Below are positions 23,701-37,469 of a stretch of 64,000 nucleotides of DNA, one piece after another (the stretch's first letter is position 1; every line of letters starts with the position of its first letter). The stretch is from NCBI RefSeq assembly GCF_035046485.1, contig NC_085137.1:483098252-483162251 (forward strand), given 5' to 3'. The translations under genes were made by a program, and so were the position numbers. The stretch comes from Aedes albopictus (taxonomy: Eukaryota; Arthropoda; Insecta; Diptera; Culicidae). The notes below the pieces were generated by a model, which had not been told where the DNA came from, ran no database searches, and was given only the letters and a program-made list of their open reading frames with translations.

Positions 23701-23879
23701 GAAGATTTTGAAGTAAATTCCTAATTTTTAATCGTGTCTACAACTTAAATCAATTGAAAGGATCTGATTGATCCAATTATCGATATTTAGAAGAATGTGT
23801 TCTTTTTAGTTCTTCGGAACAAGGCATAAAGCACAGTGCCTGTCCAAATTACATACATGTCCATTGTAAAAAATATATT

Positions 23880-26443
23880 TTTTACCCTATTCCTCTATGA
23901 ATTCCTCCTGGAATTTTAAAGAAATTCTTTCAAAGATTGCTTCAGAAATTAGTACATGTATTACTTCAGAAATTTCTGAAGGAATTCTTTCAGGGATTCT
24001 ATTAAAGTATACTCCAGTAATTTTTCTCCAGGATTATTTCGATTAATTCTTGTTGGAATTCCTCAAGGGGTTTCTCAAGGTATTCCTTCAGTTATTCCTC
24101 CAGAGATTTCTCAAAAATGCCGTTCCGGCATAATTTCTTTACAGTTTCTTGTAGGATTACACCTAGAAATTCCATCAGAACTATCTCTAGAGATTTCTGC
24201 AGGAGACCGTTCACAGATTCTTTCAGCGATTCCTATATGAATTTTTCTATGAAGATTTTTTTCTCCAGAGATTCTTTAAGGTATTCGGGTGGGTCGGGAT
24301 GGTTGGGGGGTGGAATGATACCATCAAGAATCGCTCCAAAGATTCCCTCAGGCATTTCTTCCAAAATTCCTCCACGAGTTATTTTTCTAGCAGTTCCTCG
24401 AGGGATTTCTCCAAAGTTTCTTTAGGTATTCATACAAAGACTGCTTCATTAATTCATTTTAGAATTTATTCAGACCTTTCTTCAGGAAATCTTCAGGAGT
24501 TTTTACAGGGCTTTATTCCTTGGCATTTGTTCAAGGAATATTTCTAGGAGTAGCTGCAGAGGGTTCTTCAGTTCTTCCAGGCATTTTTTTGAGTTTCCTT
24601 CAAAATATTCTTTACCTTCAGAAATTTTCATAGCGATTCCTTGAAGAATTCCACTACAGCTTTTGTGTTCAAAAATTTCAGCAGGATTTTCACACATATC
24701 TAGAGAAATTGTACAAGAAATACTTCAAAGCATTTCTCCTGAGGTATTTCTACAAGTTCTTTCAGGATTTATTTCAGATATTTCTCCAGGGATTTCTTCA
24801 GAAATCCATAAAAAATGTCCTTTTTGGAGGAAACTCCTCCAGAAATTCCTTAAGAAATATCTTCAGAAATTTCTTCATAAACTCCACCAAGAGTGTTTCC
24901 TTGGAATTATTTCCAGAATCCCTCCAGAAGTTTATCATGAATTTTTTTTAGGAATTCCTTTAAAGATATCTCAGGGAATTCCTTCAGGTCCCCCAATGAT
25001 TATTTCAGGAATTTTTGTCCTTTCATATTTTTTTCTAAAACTTCTTCTAGGAATCTCCAGAGGTATCTTCTGGAGTTCTTTCATGGATTCAGAAAATCCT
25101 TAAGCGGGATTCCTTAAGAAATTCTAGAACTCCTCCAGTATTTTTTTGTGAAATTTCTGGATGAACTGCTGAAGAAACATCTCTGGAGGAATCTTTGTAT
25201 GAGTCACAGGAGATATTTCTGATGGAATCGCAGGAACAATTTTAGAAAGAACCATTGTAGGGGTTTCTACAAGAATCCCTGAAGGAATTTCTCAAGGATA
25301 TGCTAAAGGAACTCTTGGAGGAATTTCCGCAGGATTTTTTAAGGTATTTCTAGGAGGTATTTCTAGGAGAATTTTACGAAGAAAAATCCAAGGAACAACT
25401 TTTACTGATATTCCTAAAGAAATCCTTAAAAAACTGAAAGAGTCTCTGGAGATATTTCCGAAAAAAATCCCTGAAGAAATTTCAAAAGGAATCCATGGAG
25501 GAATTACTAAGAGAATGCATGAAGTAATTTTTTAAAAAATGTCCAGTCTAATTCCAGTAAAAATCCCTGAAGGTATTTTTGAAGGAATTCCAGGAAAAGT
25601 CCTGAATGAATCTCAGGAGGAATATCTGAGGGAAATTTCTGAAGGAATAACAAGGAATTTTTTTTAATATTCCTGGAGATAGCCGAAAAATCTCATGAAA
25701 AATTTCCAATTGAATTTCTGTTGATATGGCAAGTAAATATTTCTGGAAATTTTCTGAATCCGTGGAAAATTTTCTAAAGGTATCCTTGGAGGAAACGCTG
25801 GAAGAATTTCAGAAGAAATATACAGAGGAATACTGGAACGCAAGAATCTCTGTATGAATTTCTGCAGGAATCCCTGGATCAATTCCCTCTAGAATCACTG
25901 GAGTTAATAATGCAAGAATCTCTGCGGGAATTCTTGTTCGTTTTTCTGGATGAACCCCTGAAGTAATTTCTGGAGACTTTACTGCGGATGTTTCCAATGG
26001 AATCCTTGGGGAAATTCCCGAGGAAATCTCTGGAGGAGTTCGTGAAGAAATCCTGTATGTGTTCCTGTAGGAATCTCCGGAATATTTTCTGAAACGATCT
26101 TTAAAAGAACTTCAGAATGCGAAGATGAACCAGCATAGGGCTGGAATTCTCAATAATAAAAAAATGAAACTTCTGGATTCGCTGGACAAACTTCTGATTC
26201 CTTCAGAGGGATTCTCTAAAGGATTTTCTAAAGTCTATCTGAAGTAATCCCAGGCGAAGTTTCAGAAGGAATCCATGGGAAATTTCCTAAACAAATTCTT
26301 GGATAAATTTCTGAAGAAATTTTTAAGGGCATATCTGAAGGGCATATCTGGAGAAATTTGTTAATGATTCCGTTCAGCTAGAACAATTTTTGAAAGGGTC
26401 CTTTGATTTTTTATGAATGAATCCTGGAGTAATTTCTGAAGAT
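23880..26443. repeat. Degenerate GGAATTTCTGGAGGAA-type repeat array, with a strand switch
   Basis: From 23880 to about 25110 the array reads in the TTCCTCCAGAAATT orientation. From about 25120 to 26440 it reads in the complementary GAATTTCTGGAGGAATCC orientation. Repeats are short, diverged and irregularly spaced (roughly 20-35 bp). Long open frames in it (such as 24663-25103) are by-products. Confidence 0.7.
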
Positions 26444-26445
26444 AC

Positions 26446-28167
26446 CGTCGTTGGGGGTGAGAATGGGTCAAAAAAGGATACTCAAAGATTGTTTGTTAAA
26501 TAACAAATGCAGTTGAAGTCGGAATAACTTTTTATTTGTTATCTATACTCTTCTATGTGGTAATGATAGTTTAGCAAGAAAGTATCACATTATATGAATT
26601 GCTTACTAAACTACAAATGATTGAAAATTGACCCAATCTCACCCCTTAGAGGGGGTGAGAATGGGTCAAAGTATTCGAAATCGCCTATCTAAGAATATAA
26701 TTTAATTTTATTGATCATATCTAGTAAACCTACTTAAAATACAATGTAACCATGACGAATAAAAACTTAGGTAATTTTAAGAGATGATTCATCCACCTAA
26801 AAGGGCTAATACGACCGAAAAAATGGCTGAAATTTCATAAAATAATGTTTGTATGTTGTATCGCTATTTTTAGATACCACAATCATCCTCATTTAAAGTT
26901 TCAACTTCCATGAGAGGAGGGAGGGTTACAATGAGAGAGGGCGCATTGAAAGATTGATTGAAAAAAACATGATATTTTTAGTATACTGCATAAGAAATGT
27001 TTATCCAAACCCTCCTTTATAAACTCTTATGTACATGATCATTGGCCCCTGTATTACCAAAGCAAATCAGTCCATCTCAAGATAGAGGGTCGTTCAAATG
27101 TTATGTTACACAGCGTTTCACATTATTAGACTCTCTCCCGCAATAACATTTAAACGGATTTTTTAATAAATTTTGTATGAGTCCTTGTACAACGGTAGAC
27201 TTATTTTTCGTTCTTTAGTATTTTTATGTGTTTTATCAATGATCCTTATATGTCACTCTTAATTCATAAAGTTCAAGTTAAATACTCAATAAGCAATCAC
27301 GTATGTCGCATCTCGACGTTCGTTTGCTTTCCGACATTGAACACAGAAATAAAAACCAAAAAAAAAAACTGTCCGACATTGTGCTATGTTACCGGTTTTT
27401 CCTGGGTATTTCCTGGGTCCCACTACCGGTAGTTTCACGATATTTCCTTAAAATTTCAAAAATAAGTGGAGAAGAAGAACGCTATTTAGTCTTTTTTGTG
27501 AGCTTACGATATTGCAGTACACTAAAGATTAGCTAATGATTAGAGTAGCTGTCCAAACGCATGGATTTATTGTTATAAATGATTTTATGTACTAAACGTA
27601 GGAACACACTCGCTTGACACTTCTTCGACATACTTTCGAAAAAAAAAAAGTGCTTTCATTATACGGTAAATATGGCACCACTCTAACGTCAAATGGGGAC
27701 TGTATAACAAGTTGAATTTTTAGTTAAGGTTATGTGCACTCAATAACTTGCTTGACCCAATATAACCCCCATTCTTAATATTTTGACATAGGGTCGAAAA
27801 TATTAAATTTTTAAATAAAAAGAGCAATGACAGCCCACTTTTTTCGTTGCATCAACAAGGTAATACTACAGCTAACCACTTATAAGGAAATTTATGGTTA
27901 GGTACTTGTGTGAAACATCACGAAGGAGAAATTTTTTCAGAGTGATTTACTAGTACTTTCATCATATAAGTTTAGCCACAAATTTAACAAAAAACGATTA
28001 TTGCTAAACATCTTATTCTGCATCATGACGTGAAAACATCTCCTCTTTGAAATAATCTAAAGTTTTCAATATAAATTAGCTATAGTTGATGAATTATTTC
28101 AAATTTTATGTTTCTCCGTTTTGACCCAATCTCACCCCCCCAGACCCATTTTCACCCCCATCGACGG
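26446..28167. mobile_element. 1.7-kb TIR element, TA target duplication
   Basis: Ends read CCGTCGTTGGGGGTGAGAAT and CCGTCGATGGGGGTGAAAAT on their own strands, with TA at 26444-26445 and 28168-28169. The phrase GGGGGTGAGAATGGGTCA recurs internally near 26652, and its complement near 28120. The degenerate array runs up to both ends, so this element was inserted into it. There is no transposase-length frame. Confidence 0.85.
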
Positions 28168-28169
28168 TA

Positions 28170-29370
28170 TCCATAGTGCAATTTTGTAAGGAATCCATAG
28201 AAGGTGTTCTAAAAAAATCTATGGAGAGATTTCTGAAAGAATCCCTGGAAAAATTCTAAAGGAAACTTTGGTGGAAATGTATTATGAATCTCGAGAAAAA
28301 AATAAAGGGAACTCAGAAGGATGTTCTGAAGAAGTTCTTCGTGAAATTTCTGGAGGAATTCTGAACTTTGGAATTACTGAAAGAAATTACTTGAACTATG
28401 TTTGAAGTAATCCGTGGATGATTGTCCGAAAGAATCTCAGGAGAGATTTTTGAAAGAATCCATGGAGTATTTTTTTTTTTTGAAGCTTATGGAGCTCTGG
28501 AGGAATGTCTGTAGCAGTTCATGGATGATTTTTTAAAAGAATCCCCGGAGAACCTTCTGAAGGAATCCGTGCAAGATTTTTTGAAAGAAATCATTAGAGG
28601 ATTTTCTAGAGCAATCCATGGAAAAATTTCGAATGGAATCCATGGTAGGATTTATGGCAGAGTTCTTTGTTTTTTTAGTTCTTAATTTTTGGATGAATCT
28701 TTTGGGAATTTCAGAGAAATTTCTGAATGAATTTATGCATTTACTAAAGGAATTCCTGAAATAATTCTTAAAGAAATTTTCAGAGAAATCTCAAAAGGAA
28801 TCTCTGGCATAATTTCCTATGATTTCATGGAATACTTTCTAAAGGAATCACTGGAGGAATTTCTGAAGAAAACCATGTAAAATTTTCAGAAGGAATCAAA
28901 GAGAGAATTTTTGAAGAAATTCGTGAATGGTTTTCTAAATGAATCCTTCGAGAAATTTCTGGAGAAAGCTCTCGAAAAATTTCTGAAGGAATTCTGATGA
29001 AGTTTATGGAGGATTTTTTTCTATAATAAACCGTTAAGAAATTTTTGCAGTTTCTAATTGAATTTTCAAAGAAATTTCCGAATTATTGCTTAATAGATTT
29101 CATGGAACCATTATTGAAGGAACCCCTGAAAGCATTTTCGAAGGAATCCGTGAAAGAATTTCTGAAGAAATATCTAGAAGAATTTCTTGGGTTTTCGGCT
29201 TGCAGTCTGAAAAAAATTGCGTTGACTGATTTCAGATCATCGCCGACGTTTCGGTCCAGACTGCAAGCCGAAAACCCAAGAAATCAAGCACCCAAATCAG
29301 TCGATATTCGTAACCAAAACAATCTAGAAGAATTTCTGCAGACATCGGAGGACGAATTTTTGAAATAAAC
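28170..29370. repeat. Degenerate GGAATTTCTGAAGGAA repeat array (continuation)
   Basis: Same repeat type and strand as 25120-26440, separated from it only by the TA-flanked element. It is interrupted once more by the hairpin insertion at 29188-29321. Confidence 0.7.
29188..29321. mobile_element. 134-bp hairpin-bearing insertion with 16-bp direct repeats
   Basis: ATCTAGAAGAATTTCT occurs at both 29172-29187 and 29322-29337, a 16-bp duplication. A perfect 26-bp inverted repeat (29183-29208 and 29258-29283, containing GGGTTTTCGGCTTGCAG) lies at the left, followed by about 40 unpaired bases. A long duplication with only one hairpin end suggests target-primed (LINE-driven) insertion rather than a MITE. 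Confidence 0.65.
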
Positions 29371-29390
29371 CCAGGGAGTAGTCCCAATAC

Positions 29391-29890
29391 CACAGAGATT
29401 TTTGTTTTGCAAATATGAGGGCGCAAAAATTATCAATTATCAAATAGGCGATTTTCTTATATTCAGGAGAAGCAATTTCCAATATCATAAAGAATATACT
29501 TTAACGTATGGAGGCACAAAAGTTGTAATATTTATTCACATCAATAATTACTCAAAGTGTGTGAGGGCGCAGAATAGATCGAAAAATCATTTTATTAAAT
29601 TCAAGAAGGCGGAATAAAATGTTTCATCATACTGGAAAAAAAGATTTTTCTTACAATATGGGGAAGCAAAATATTTTGAAAAATGACCGTGTAACTTTTC
29701 CTAAATTTATGAGGGCGCTTAAAATTTCGAGAAAATTCACAGCTCTTCCAAAATCACAAAGGATTTTTTTCTTTCCCCAATGGGGGCGCAAAAAAAATAT
29801 CAAAAAGGAAATTTTTCTTATGTGGACACAGAATTATCAATCAAATGGGCGATTTTCTTGCAGCAACAAGAAGGGAAGAAACATTATTTA
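29391..29890. repeat. Degenerate repeat with ATGAGGGCGCAAAA motif
   Basis: Words such as GAGGGCGCAAAA, GGAGGCACAAAA and GGGGGCGCAAAA recur every 70-130 bp in very AT-rich DNA. The open frames at 29402-29617 and 29619-29891 follow from this composition. Confidence 0.5.
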
Positions 29891-30779
29891 AAAAAAAAGT
29901 ATAGCCGGCTTTTTAACATTAAATAGGAAGTAGGTAAGGCATAGTGATAATATTGATAATGATAAATGCAGAAGTTGCTCCACAAAGGATGTTTGGACGA
30001 CAGGATTGATTATCTTTTTACAAGAAGCATATTTTCAATCTTGGCTATTTTTTTTATTTTTCTGAAGAACTGGTTACTTAGTGATTAGCTTGGTGTAAAC
30101 GCTATGACACCACTGGTAATGCAAACCATGTTTGTTTCTTATATAGTAAATTGGATACTTCAGGGGTATCCGGATTATTTTAGAATTGGAATCTCCGCCC
30201 AAAAATAGTCGAAATCCAAAATTTCATCATTTTCGAAGTCTGGGAAGTATTTTTAAAATGCATTTGAAGTTTGTATGGAGATTTTTTTTTTGTTCGGGCT
30301 GAACTATCATTTTATTGATTGAACTGTCATTCTATCCACGGAAATTAAAATTGTTTTGTTACTTCAACCATCAAAACAAAGGTATTGGAACTCAATAAAA
30401 TTACGTTATACTCAGAAAAATGAGCTCTTTCGATATGGCAATATAGAAAATAGCAATATGTTATTCAATAAAAAACCCAATTGCCAGTTGCATATTAAAA
30501 TATGAAATCTCCTGAATGCACTGATATGAAACATTGTTGATAATAATAAAAAAATATTTTAGTGACGCGATCGAAAATAACATCAATTTGGAAAGTTTCG
30601 AAACTTGGTTTAATATCAACAAATGCCAGTCAATTAAAACGCAAAAATATGGTATTGCAAAAAGTTTACTGTTTGCGCGAAATCGTCTATGAAACTATTG
30701 ATCAACATAGTAGCACACAGAGATTAATTTTTGGATATGTAAAAAAAAACAAGTCGGAATGTTAAACGTCTTAAGTAAG

Positions 30780-31020
30780 CGCCGCCATGATGCGATAGTA
30801 TTTAAAAAAGCACAATTTGTACCAACTTATGACTATGACCAACATTGTGCCGCCGCCAAATTATGAATCGAATTCCTTTCCCATGATTTACCGACACGAA
30901 TGCACAGTAATGTGTAAAGTGTCGAAAATAAATTAACTAACTAACTAACTTTCCCATGATTTAATATGTCTCTTGCCGCCAAATTACTATAATTCTGGAT
31001 ACGCCAAATAATCGCTGCCC
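30780..31020. other. Possible retroelement 3' end with TAAC-repeat tail
   Basis: Around 30930-30955 a stretch ends in AATTAACTAACTAACTAAC, resembling the tandem tail of a non-LTR element. The upstream part cannot be assigned. Confidence 0.35.
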
Positions 31021-31379
31021 CCCATTATCAGGATCCTGGCTCCGCTACTGGCTATATGTTCCGAGGTGGCCATATTAGTTGATATTTACTTCAGTCTATC
31101 GTTTCTGATTCAGTCATTCGAAATCATGAAGATTGATATGTCGCACGGCATGTTTAGGTTGAAACCCAGAAGTGTCCCCAACGAGGCCCCGCGGAACCTG
31201 TCATGGGAATCCGGATAAGCCAACTTATTAAAATCTGGTTATCGCAGTTGTGTTTCACGGTTCGCAATAAAAATGTCGCTGATAATCGATGGTTCAAACA
31301 CAATAACACACGAAAAAATCACTTCTAGCCATTTTGGCAACCCCTTGACCCCAGCACAATCCGGAATATCACCGGAATG

Positions 31380-32905
31380 AATCCGGATATTTATGCATTT
31401 GAACCAATCGTCTTATTAACGACTAAATTACAACTAAAAAAGCGCAAAAGATGGAGCCAATATAAAACATCCATTCGTGATATAAACGGTTTTAATACGC
31501 AATCGAATTATAACCAAGATACAACTTATAGTCGACTTACAAATTGTGACCAATTCGACAACTAGTCAGCTTGTCACCACATTCGTCATTGCCAGTGACT
31601 ACACACCCAGAGTTACGTTCATGTAATTAATAAATTGTCTGCATAAATATACCCCAAATAAGGCTGACCGAGAACGTCAATTTGTGTGCCGTTCCATATT
31701 TATCGGTAAGTTATTCATTTTAGTTCCGTATTCTCAACGCGCCTCAGTCTACCTATCATTTTGCGAGTGAAAATTTAGGCATTTGTGGTAAAAATTAATT
31801 CGCCATATTGCTTTGGCGGAGTGCATTTTAGCAGCTTATTTTATGCACCCATAAAATGCTAAAAATATAGAATTTAGAAAGATACCATTTGCTGAATCAC
31901 GCCTATGGGAATCTGTATTGACAAAGTACAACAATGCTACCCAAAATTGGCTTATTGGCCTCAAGGATAGACGCATCTCTGTTTATTTACGACAACATCT
32001 GTGGGGGAGAGAGAAAAAACAACCTAATTTTAGGTAACTAATCAATTTCATATACTTATTTTAGGGTAAAATCGACCCAAAATAAAGTAGTTTGAATTTT
32101 CCGTGTAGGACATAAATATAACCAAAAAAACAGACACTTGGACGTGTACTTCCCATTTTCGTCGACAAGAGGCTGTCCTTTTTTTACGTAACGAAAATTT
32201 CACGTTTTTTGTAAAAAAAAAGTAAACCCATTGTAAAGTTTTTCGTGGGAAACTCCTAATATTTTTGTACGTTACGTAAGATTTCTCAAAACCCCATATA
32301 TTCAAATCTTCCCAGTCGTTCAGTACTGCGAAAATATGGCAGATTTTTTTTTATTGGGTCAATATTATACTTCCAATCAGATTTTTTTTCTATTTACCAC
32401 TTTAATTTTATAAAATTTGGAATATGTCGATACATTTTTGAAGAAAAGGTTAAATTTTATTTGTACATGATTTCGTTATTTTTGAAACATTTTGGTTTTT
32501 ATAGTGCATTTTATATTTTTCGTGATCACAAAAACATTTTGCCGCACATTTTGGAACTTCTATCTCTCCTGTCAAAATTGTTCGTTATGTTCTAAATAAG
32601 TTCCAGGTGGAACATGTTTATAACAATCAGAATCAATGTTTTGGTTTGTAAACGATTGTAACTAAGATTCGTTGAAACAATCAGATTATACATACTTCAG
32701 TTACAAATTGGTTTCGCAAGTTTCGACTAATGATGACGTTTGTTGTCATTTTGCTAGTTGTTATAAAACTGTTACACCTCAGTTTGGCATTAACAACAGG
32801 ATTTTAATAAATTTTAGAATTGCTTGTTTCATGAAAACTCAGTTGCAACATGTTTGCAACGATGATCATTTCCATTTTAGTTGCAGGTGCTACTTGTGGA
32901 GTATA
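31380..32905. other. Insertion in the right arm of the 21.4-33.0 kb element
   Basis: The left arm has TTTATTACATTCCGGATTG continuously. In the right arm the matching blocks are separated by about 1.5 kb. The inserted DNA is AT-rich with no recognisable coding region, and its boundaries are approximate. Confidence 0.45.
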
Positions 32906-33021
32906 ATAAACTAGCACAAATTTATGATTGATTGAGGGCAACTCCAAAAAAATCGGATGAAAATTGACGAAATGCCAGCATTTTGAAAATGAGTTATCGG
33001 GGGTCGGGACGTGCAGGTTAA

Positions 33022-34495
33022 GAATGAAACCATAATTGATCTTAGGATATTGTGTTAGATTTCACAGATGCATAGGATTTTCCAATCCTCGAGAGATTTT
33101 TACTGTCTTTCTGCAGAATTCCAATTTGTATTACGGAATAGCTGTAAAAATTTCCTATCTAGGTTAAAACATTTTTCTGAAACAAATTAAAAAAAACGAT
33201 TGCGGAAGATTGAATTTGTGTTTTTATTTCTTAAAGTGTGTTCTGACAAACTCCTTAGAAGAGTACTTAGAAAAAGACGTGGGCGGTCAATCATGCTCAT
33301 GCTCAGAAGAGTACTTAGCAAAAGATCAGATGCTTGCATAATTTCTGAAATTGATTCTTGTTTCTCTGTCTATATTGACACAATTGACAAAAGAATTTTC
33401 AGCAAAACCATGAACTGGTCCTTGTTAACGAGAAATCTCTGATAAGGTTTTACCAGTTTTAGCGCCAACTTATCCCTGAGATCTAAAACTGGAAAGAATG
33501 ATCAAAAGAAGGAAATATTTCTGAAGATCATATTGGCATCTAGAATGTCAAAGAGTTCCACTGAATTATTTTGATAATTGTCACATCCACAAAACGTCGC
33601 AATTTCGTTTGAAGCTCATGACATGATCAGGAAAGAGAATGGCATATTGCGGAGATTCCACCTGTTTAGACTCCTGCGCGAAAATTAGTTGCGTGGATTT
33701 TTCTTGCGTGGGCCCACAGATATAAAACCAGATCGCGTCCTGGTGAATATTTTACGCTGTGTTGTTAGGTGTACATTTGGTGATAGTTTTGCACTGTAAA
33801 CAAACATTTATAACGCACCTACGCTGAAAATTTGCCTAATCATTTATTTGCGTCGGAATCTATTAATCTTCACAACGGGCAATAATTTGCATGGGACGAA
33901 TTTCGCCACAAATCGTATTCGGAGTTGGTAGCACCTTCGCATACTACACTGAAACTTTCTGGGGTTGTAGACCTTGACTGGATAATCCAACTAACAATCG
34001 CCAACCACAAACAAGCATGTTTGCTGAATTGTTGCTTTATAATAGTAATTATAGCTGAACTGAAATTATGCTGTACACATTACTGTACAAATGCTATTTT
34101 AATTAAAAAAGTAGCCAATGTTCAACTTTTCGTATTGGTATTAACAATGATAATTTAAAACACTTTTCAAGCGTTTAATAAGATTTTTATTCGACTCGCA
34201 GTAATTCCTTTACAACATAGTTTAACAAGACTTTTTTCTGCTTCTTGTTAAGTTCATGTAAAAATTAGGACATGCATCTGTATAATGTGTTTTTCCCAAG
34301 TTAAAAAAGCGCTTTCGTTTCATCATATTTCGACTCAGAGTACATGATGAAAAACACGTGTTTTTACTGAACAACAGCTGAATTGATCTGTCGTTCAATC
34401 GTTAACCATAATGTTGTGCTAATTCACCACTGCTGAATAGGAGTCGAAGTCTGATCATTATTTAACCACGGGAAGTTAATGTTTTGATTTGAGCG
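33022..34495. other. No gene recognised
   Basis: A short direct duplication AGAAGAGTACTTAG occurs near 33257 and 33305. Otherwise there is nothing I can support. Confidence 0.4.
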
Positions 34496-34504
34496 CTGCA
34501 ATTC

Positions 34505-34580
34505 ATCATCTCTAGGATGGCGCAGATAGGAAGGCATGCGGCTGGCAATCGACGGGTCTCGAGTTCGAATCTGGATATAA
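34505..34580 (+). mobile_element. tRNA-like sequence, probably a SINE head
   Basis: A-box-like GGATGGCGCAGATAGGAAGG is followed 40 nt later by a B-box-like GAGTTCGAATC. Acceptor pairing is poor, so a functional tRNA is unlikely. Confidence 0.45.
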
Positions 34581-34599
34581 GTAAATTTGTGTGTACTTA

Positions 34600-37040
34600 T
34601 TATTTCACAATATTTGTTAACAGCATTGAGTTCCAATCACAGACGCTCGTGGCAATAGAAAAGTTTTGCATTTTTTTTTAATTTTTATCATTTTTGCTTA
34701 AGTTGAATAACAGCTTTACTATATAGTTGTAAAAGCTTTAAGTTGTAAGCGATTTAACAGCAAACAGTTCAGTTGGTACACAACACTATGCTTTAAAGTT
34801 TCTCCAAATTTGTGTGAACAAAACCCGAACAAAGATTGTGCCAGAAAATTATCCAAATGTTATTCATCATCATGCTGAATCTATTCGTCGTAAAGGTGCT
34901 TGTAAAATGAGTGATTGTTAGTTGGGAAGCCACTTTGCATATCAAGTTCATACGAAATTCATCTAGACTGTCTTTCGAAAAGGGCTAAGCTTTATTTGTC
35001 GATTTTAAAACAAAATGACTACTCCTTTTGTGTAGGGTGTTGTATGGGTGATTATATCAAAATAATTCATGTTTCAAAACAAAAATATTGAGAAGACCCT
35101 ACACTGAAAAAAGTAGGGTGATGAAGGGTATTATCGGAAGGTTTGTTCTCTTCGGCATAGGGTTTTTTTGTGGGCCGAATTGCCTGAAATTTGGGCATAT
35201 AACTCAGCTTGATTGGGAAGGATTTGGGGCCAACTCTGAGTTCAACAGTTTTCAAAAAACCGACCGTGACGAAGAAAACAAAACTGTCGAAAATACACAC
35301 TTGCCCCTATTTAAAGAAAGTCAATTTAAAAACCTAATTAATCAACCTAGTGGTGATGGCGCCTTTCCCGTGCTTTCGAAACCCCCTTTTTTATAAAACT
35401 CATGTGACATGTTGATGAATATCTCACTTTCATACGTTTAACAAAAATCCATTCCATGACGCCAGAAATCATATCTGGCTTTTGATGTTTAAATCTTACA
35501 CGGAGAACTGAAATTATATATCTTTTGAATTTATGTTATCCAAAAGTTGATACATATATCGATTATACTTACCACTCAAAATTAGGTTGTTTTCTTTTTC
35601 TTCTGCACCGATGTTGCCAAAAGCAAAGCGAGCTGCATCGATCCACCGAGGGCAGTTTGGCCCAATAAGAAAATTTTGGGTAAATTCCGTTTCTGTCAAA
35701 ATTAGGTTGAAAAAACTCGAGTTATTCGGCCAAACTATGGGGTTACGCCCAAAGAGCTCAAATTTGGGTAGTTTGGTGGCTCCGAGTAAACTCTATCTTG
35801 AATTTTGAGCTGCCTTTTGGGATTTAAGTTCGCCATCTAGGATATTCTGGTCACCATTTTTGGACTCCATACATCTGCCCCACATGGTTACATGGTTTTG
35901 GAGCCTGAAACTCCATTAAACAGCCACCATCTTGAATTTTAGACCGTCATCTTGGATTTTAGACTGCCATCTTCATTATTCTGGTCGTTATTTTTGGACT
36001 CCAGACATCTTTCTGGAGTTTCTCACCGATTTGGGCAACATGTTTTTAGCGATTTTGGAAACAATTTTTTCTCGATTTTGGCAACAAAAATGTTTGCCAA
36101 AAAATGTTCACCGGTAAATCGTCTTAAATACATATTTTAGACTTACTTTTTTTTAATCAAAATTATAAAATTTTCAAAAACGACAATTTTACAAATCATT
36201 ACGTAGTTTATGAACTACACCTAAGGAGAGCGTTATATTACTTGTGAATGGTCTATATTTATAATATAAGCCAAAACAACGAATAAAATTAAAAAGAAAA
36301 TCGGGTTGAATACTGTTCCTTTTAATTCCACTGAGAATTTTCATTCTTCGACAGAGACATATTGCGACCTCAACTGTAGGCGGCCCATAACTTCATTTTC
36401 AATACAAAAAATGTTTTCAAGCAACATTTTTTCAATAGTTCAATTTTTTTCAATAGTTTGTGTATTTTTTTTATTTTTCAATAGTTTTTGTTTTGTTTTT
36501 ATTTATTTTTTTGCTGCTATTATTTTTTGTAACACCTCCCCCCCCCCCACCCTCGTACCCGGTGAGACAACACAAACGAACACAAAAGAAAAATAATATT
36601 TGTATCGGCTTACTTACTAAAAAAACACATTTAAGGAGTAGTTATTTTATTGAACATATGAAAAATAAATAACTTATTTTAAGTTTAGTTCTTTTCAAAA
36701 GACAGCCTAGATAAATTTCGTAGAAAATTTGTATACTTAATGGCTTATCTAGTCAAAATCCATAGACCCAAAAAGTTTATTTATATTCTTAGAGGGTGCT
36801 TCCCACTGCGAATACGATTTGGAGCAAAATTCGTCATTTCATAAGGCAATACATTTGTAATACAAATGATTGAATAAATAAAACAAAATATTCGTATAAA
36901 TTGTAATTCACTGGAATCTGGGATGTTTAAGACATGCACTGATTTAATTTTTGATAATTTGGATTTTTTCAATATATTTTTCTGAAAATTTGACTTATTT
37001 TGTGATAATCACCCTTTTTTGTAGAAGTTGTCGTTTATTA
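34600..37040. other. No gene recognised
   Basis: AT-rich, with low-complexity T-rich sequence at 36420-36540 followed by a C run at about 36539-36550. The frames at 35088-35396 and 35587-35808 lack recognisable domains. Confidence 0.4.
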
Positions 37041-37469
37041 TTACAGTCATACCTCGATATAACGTAACCTCGATATAACGTAACTCGATATAACGTAACT
37101 TTTACCTCGATATAACGTAACTTTTTTTTGGTTCCAACTTTTCACTATTTAAATAATTAGAGTGATTTACAAAATTTTCTATATGATATTACACCCCTCC
37201 TGGAACCAAGCCTGCTATCCAGTTGGGTTATACGACCAATTTCAAAGTTTTTCAAGAGTTTTCGGTGTCAAAGTTGGAGAGAAATGTTATATAGCTCTTC
37301 ACAGAATAAACATTACATCTTCTACTCATTATTGACATTACATCCCTACTGGAACATAGCCTTTAAACTCCAAACGAGATGACAGTAGACAGCATTGGAA
37401 GTGAACTCAATTTCGTGTAATACTGGGTGTAGGAACGCCAGAAACGGTCCGCTTTGTCTTAGAGTAAAT

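Larger units (their letters stand above)
21449..33017. mobile_element. 11.6-kb degraded TTAA-flanked foldback composite
   Basis: The left end after TTAA (21445-21448) and the complement of the right end before TTAA (33018-33021) match for about 100 bp, both passing through CGACCCCC, AACTCATTTTCAAA and ATTTCGTCAATTTTCATCCG. Further inside, both sides hold a CCGGATTGTACTGGGGTC block and a unit with ATCATGAAGA(A/T)TGATA(C/T)GTCGC, the same words that build the satellite of the element at 45685-51654. The middle is filled with degenerate repeats and later insertions. No transposase remains. Confidence 0.6.

Noticed and set aside
24117..25103. Frames rich in Ser, Pro, Ile and Phe in the degenerate repeat
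   Set aside because: They overlap in different phases and consist only of repeat words lacking stop codons.
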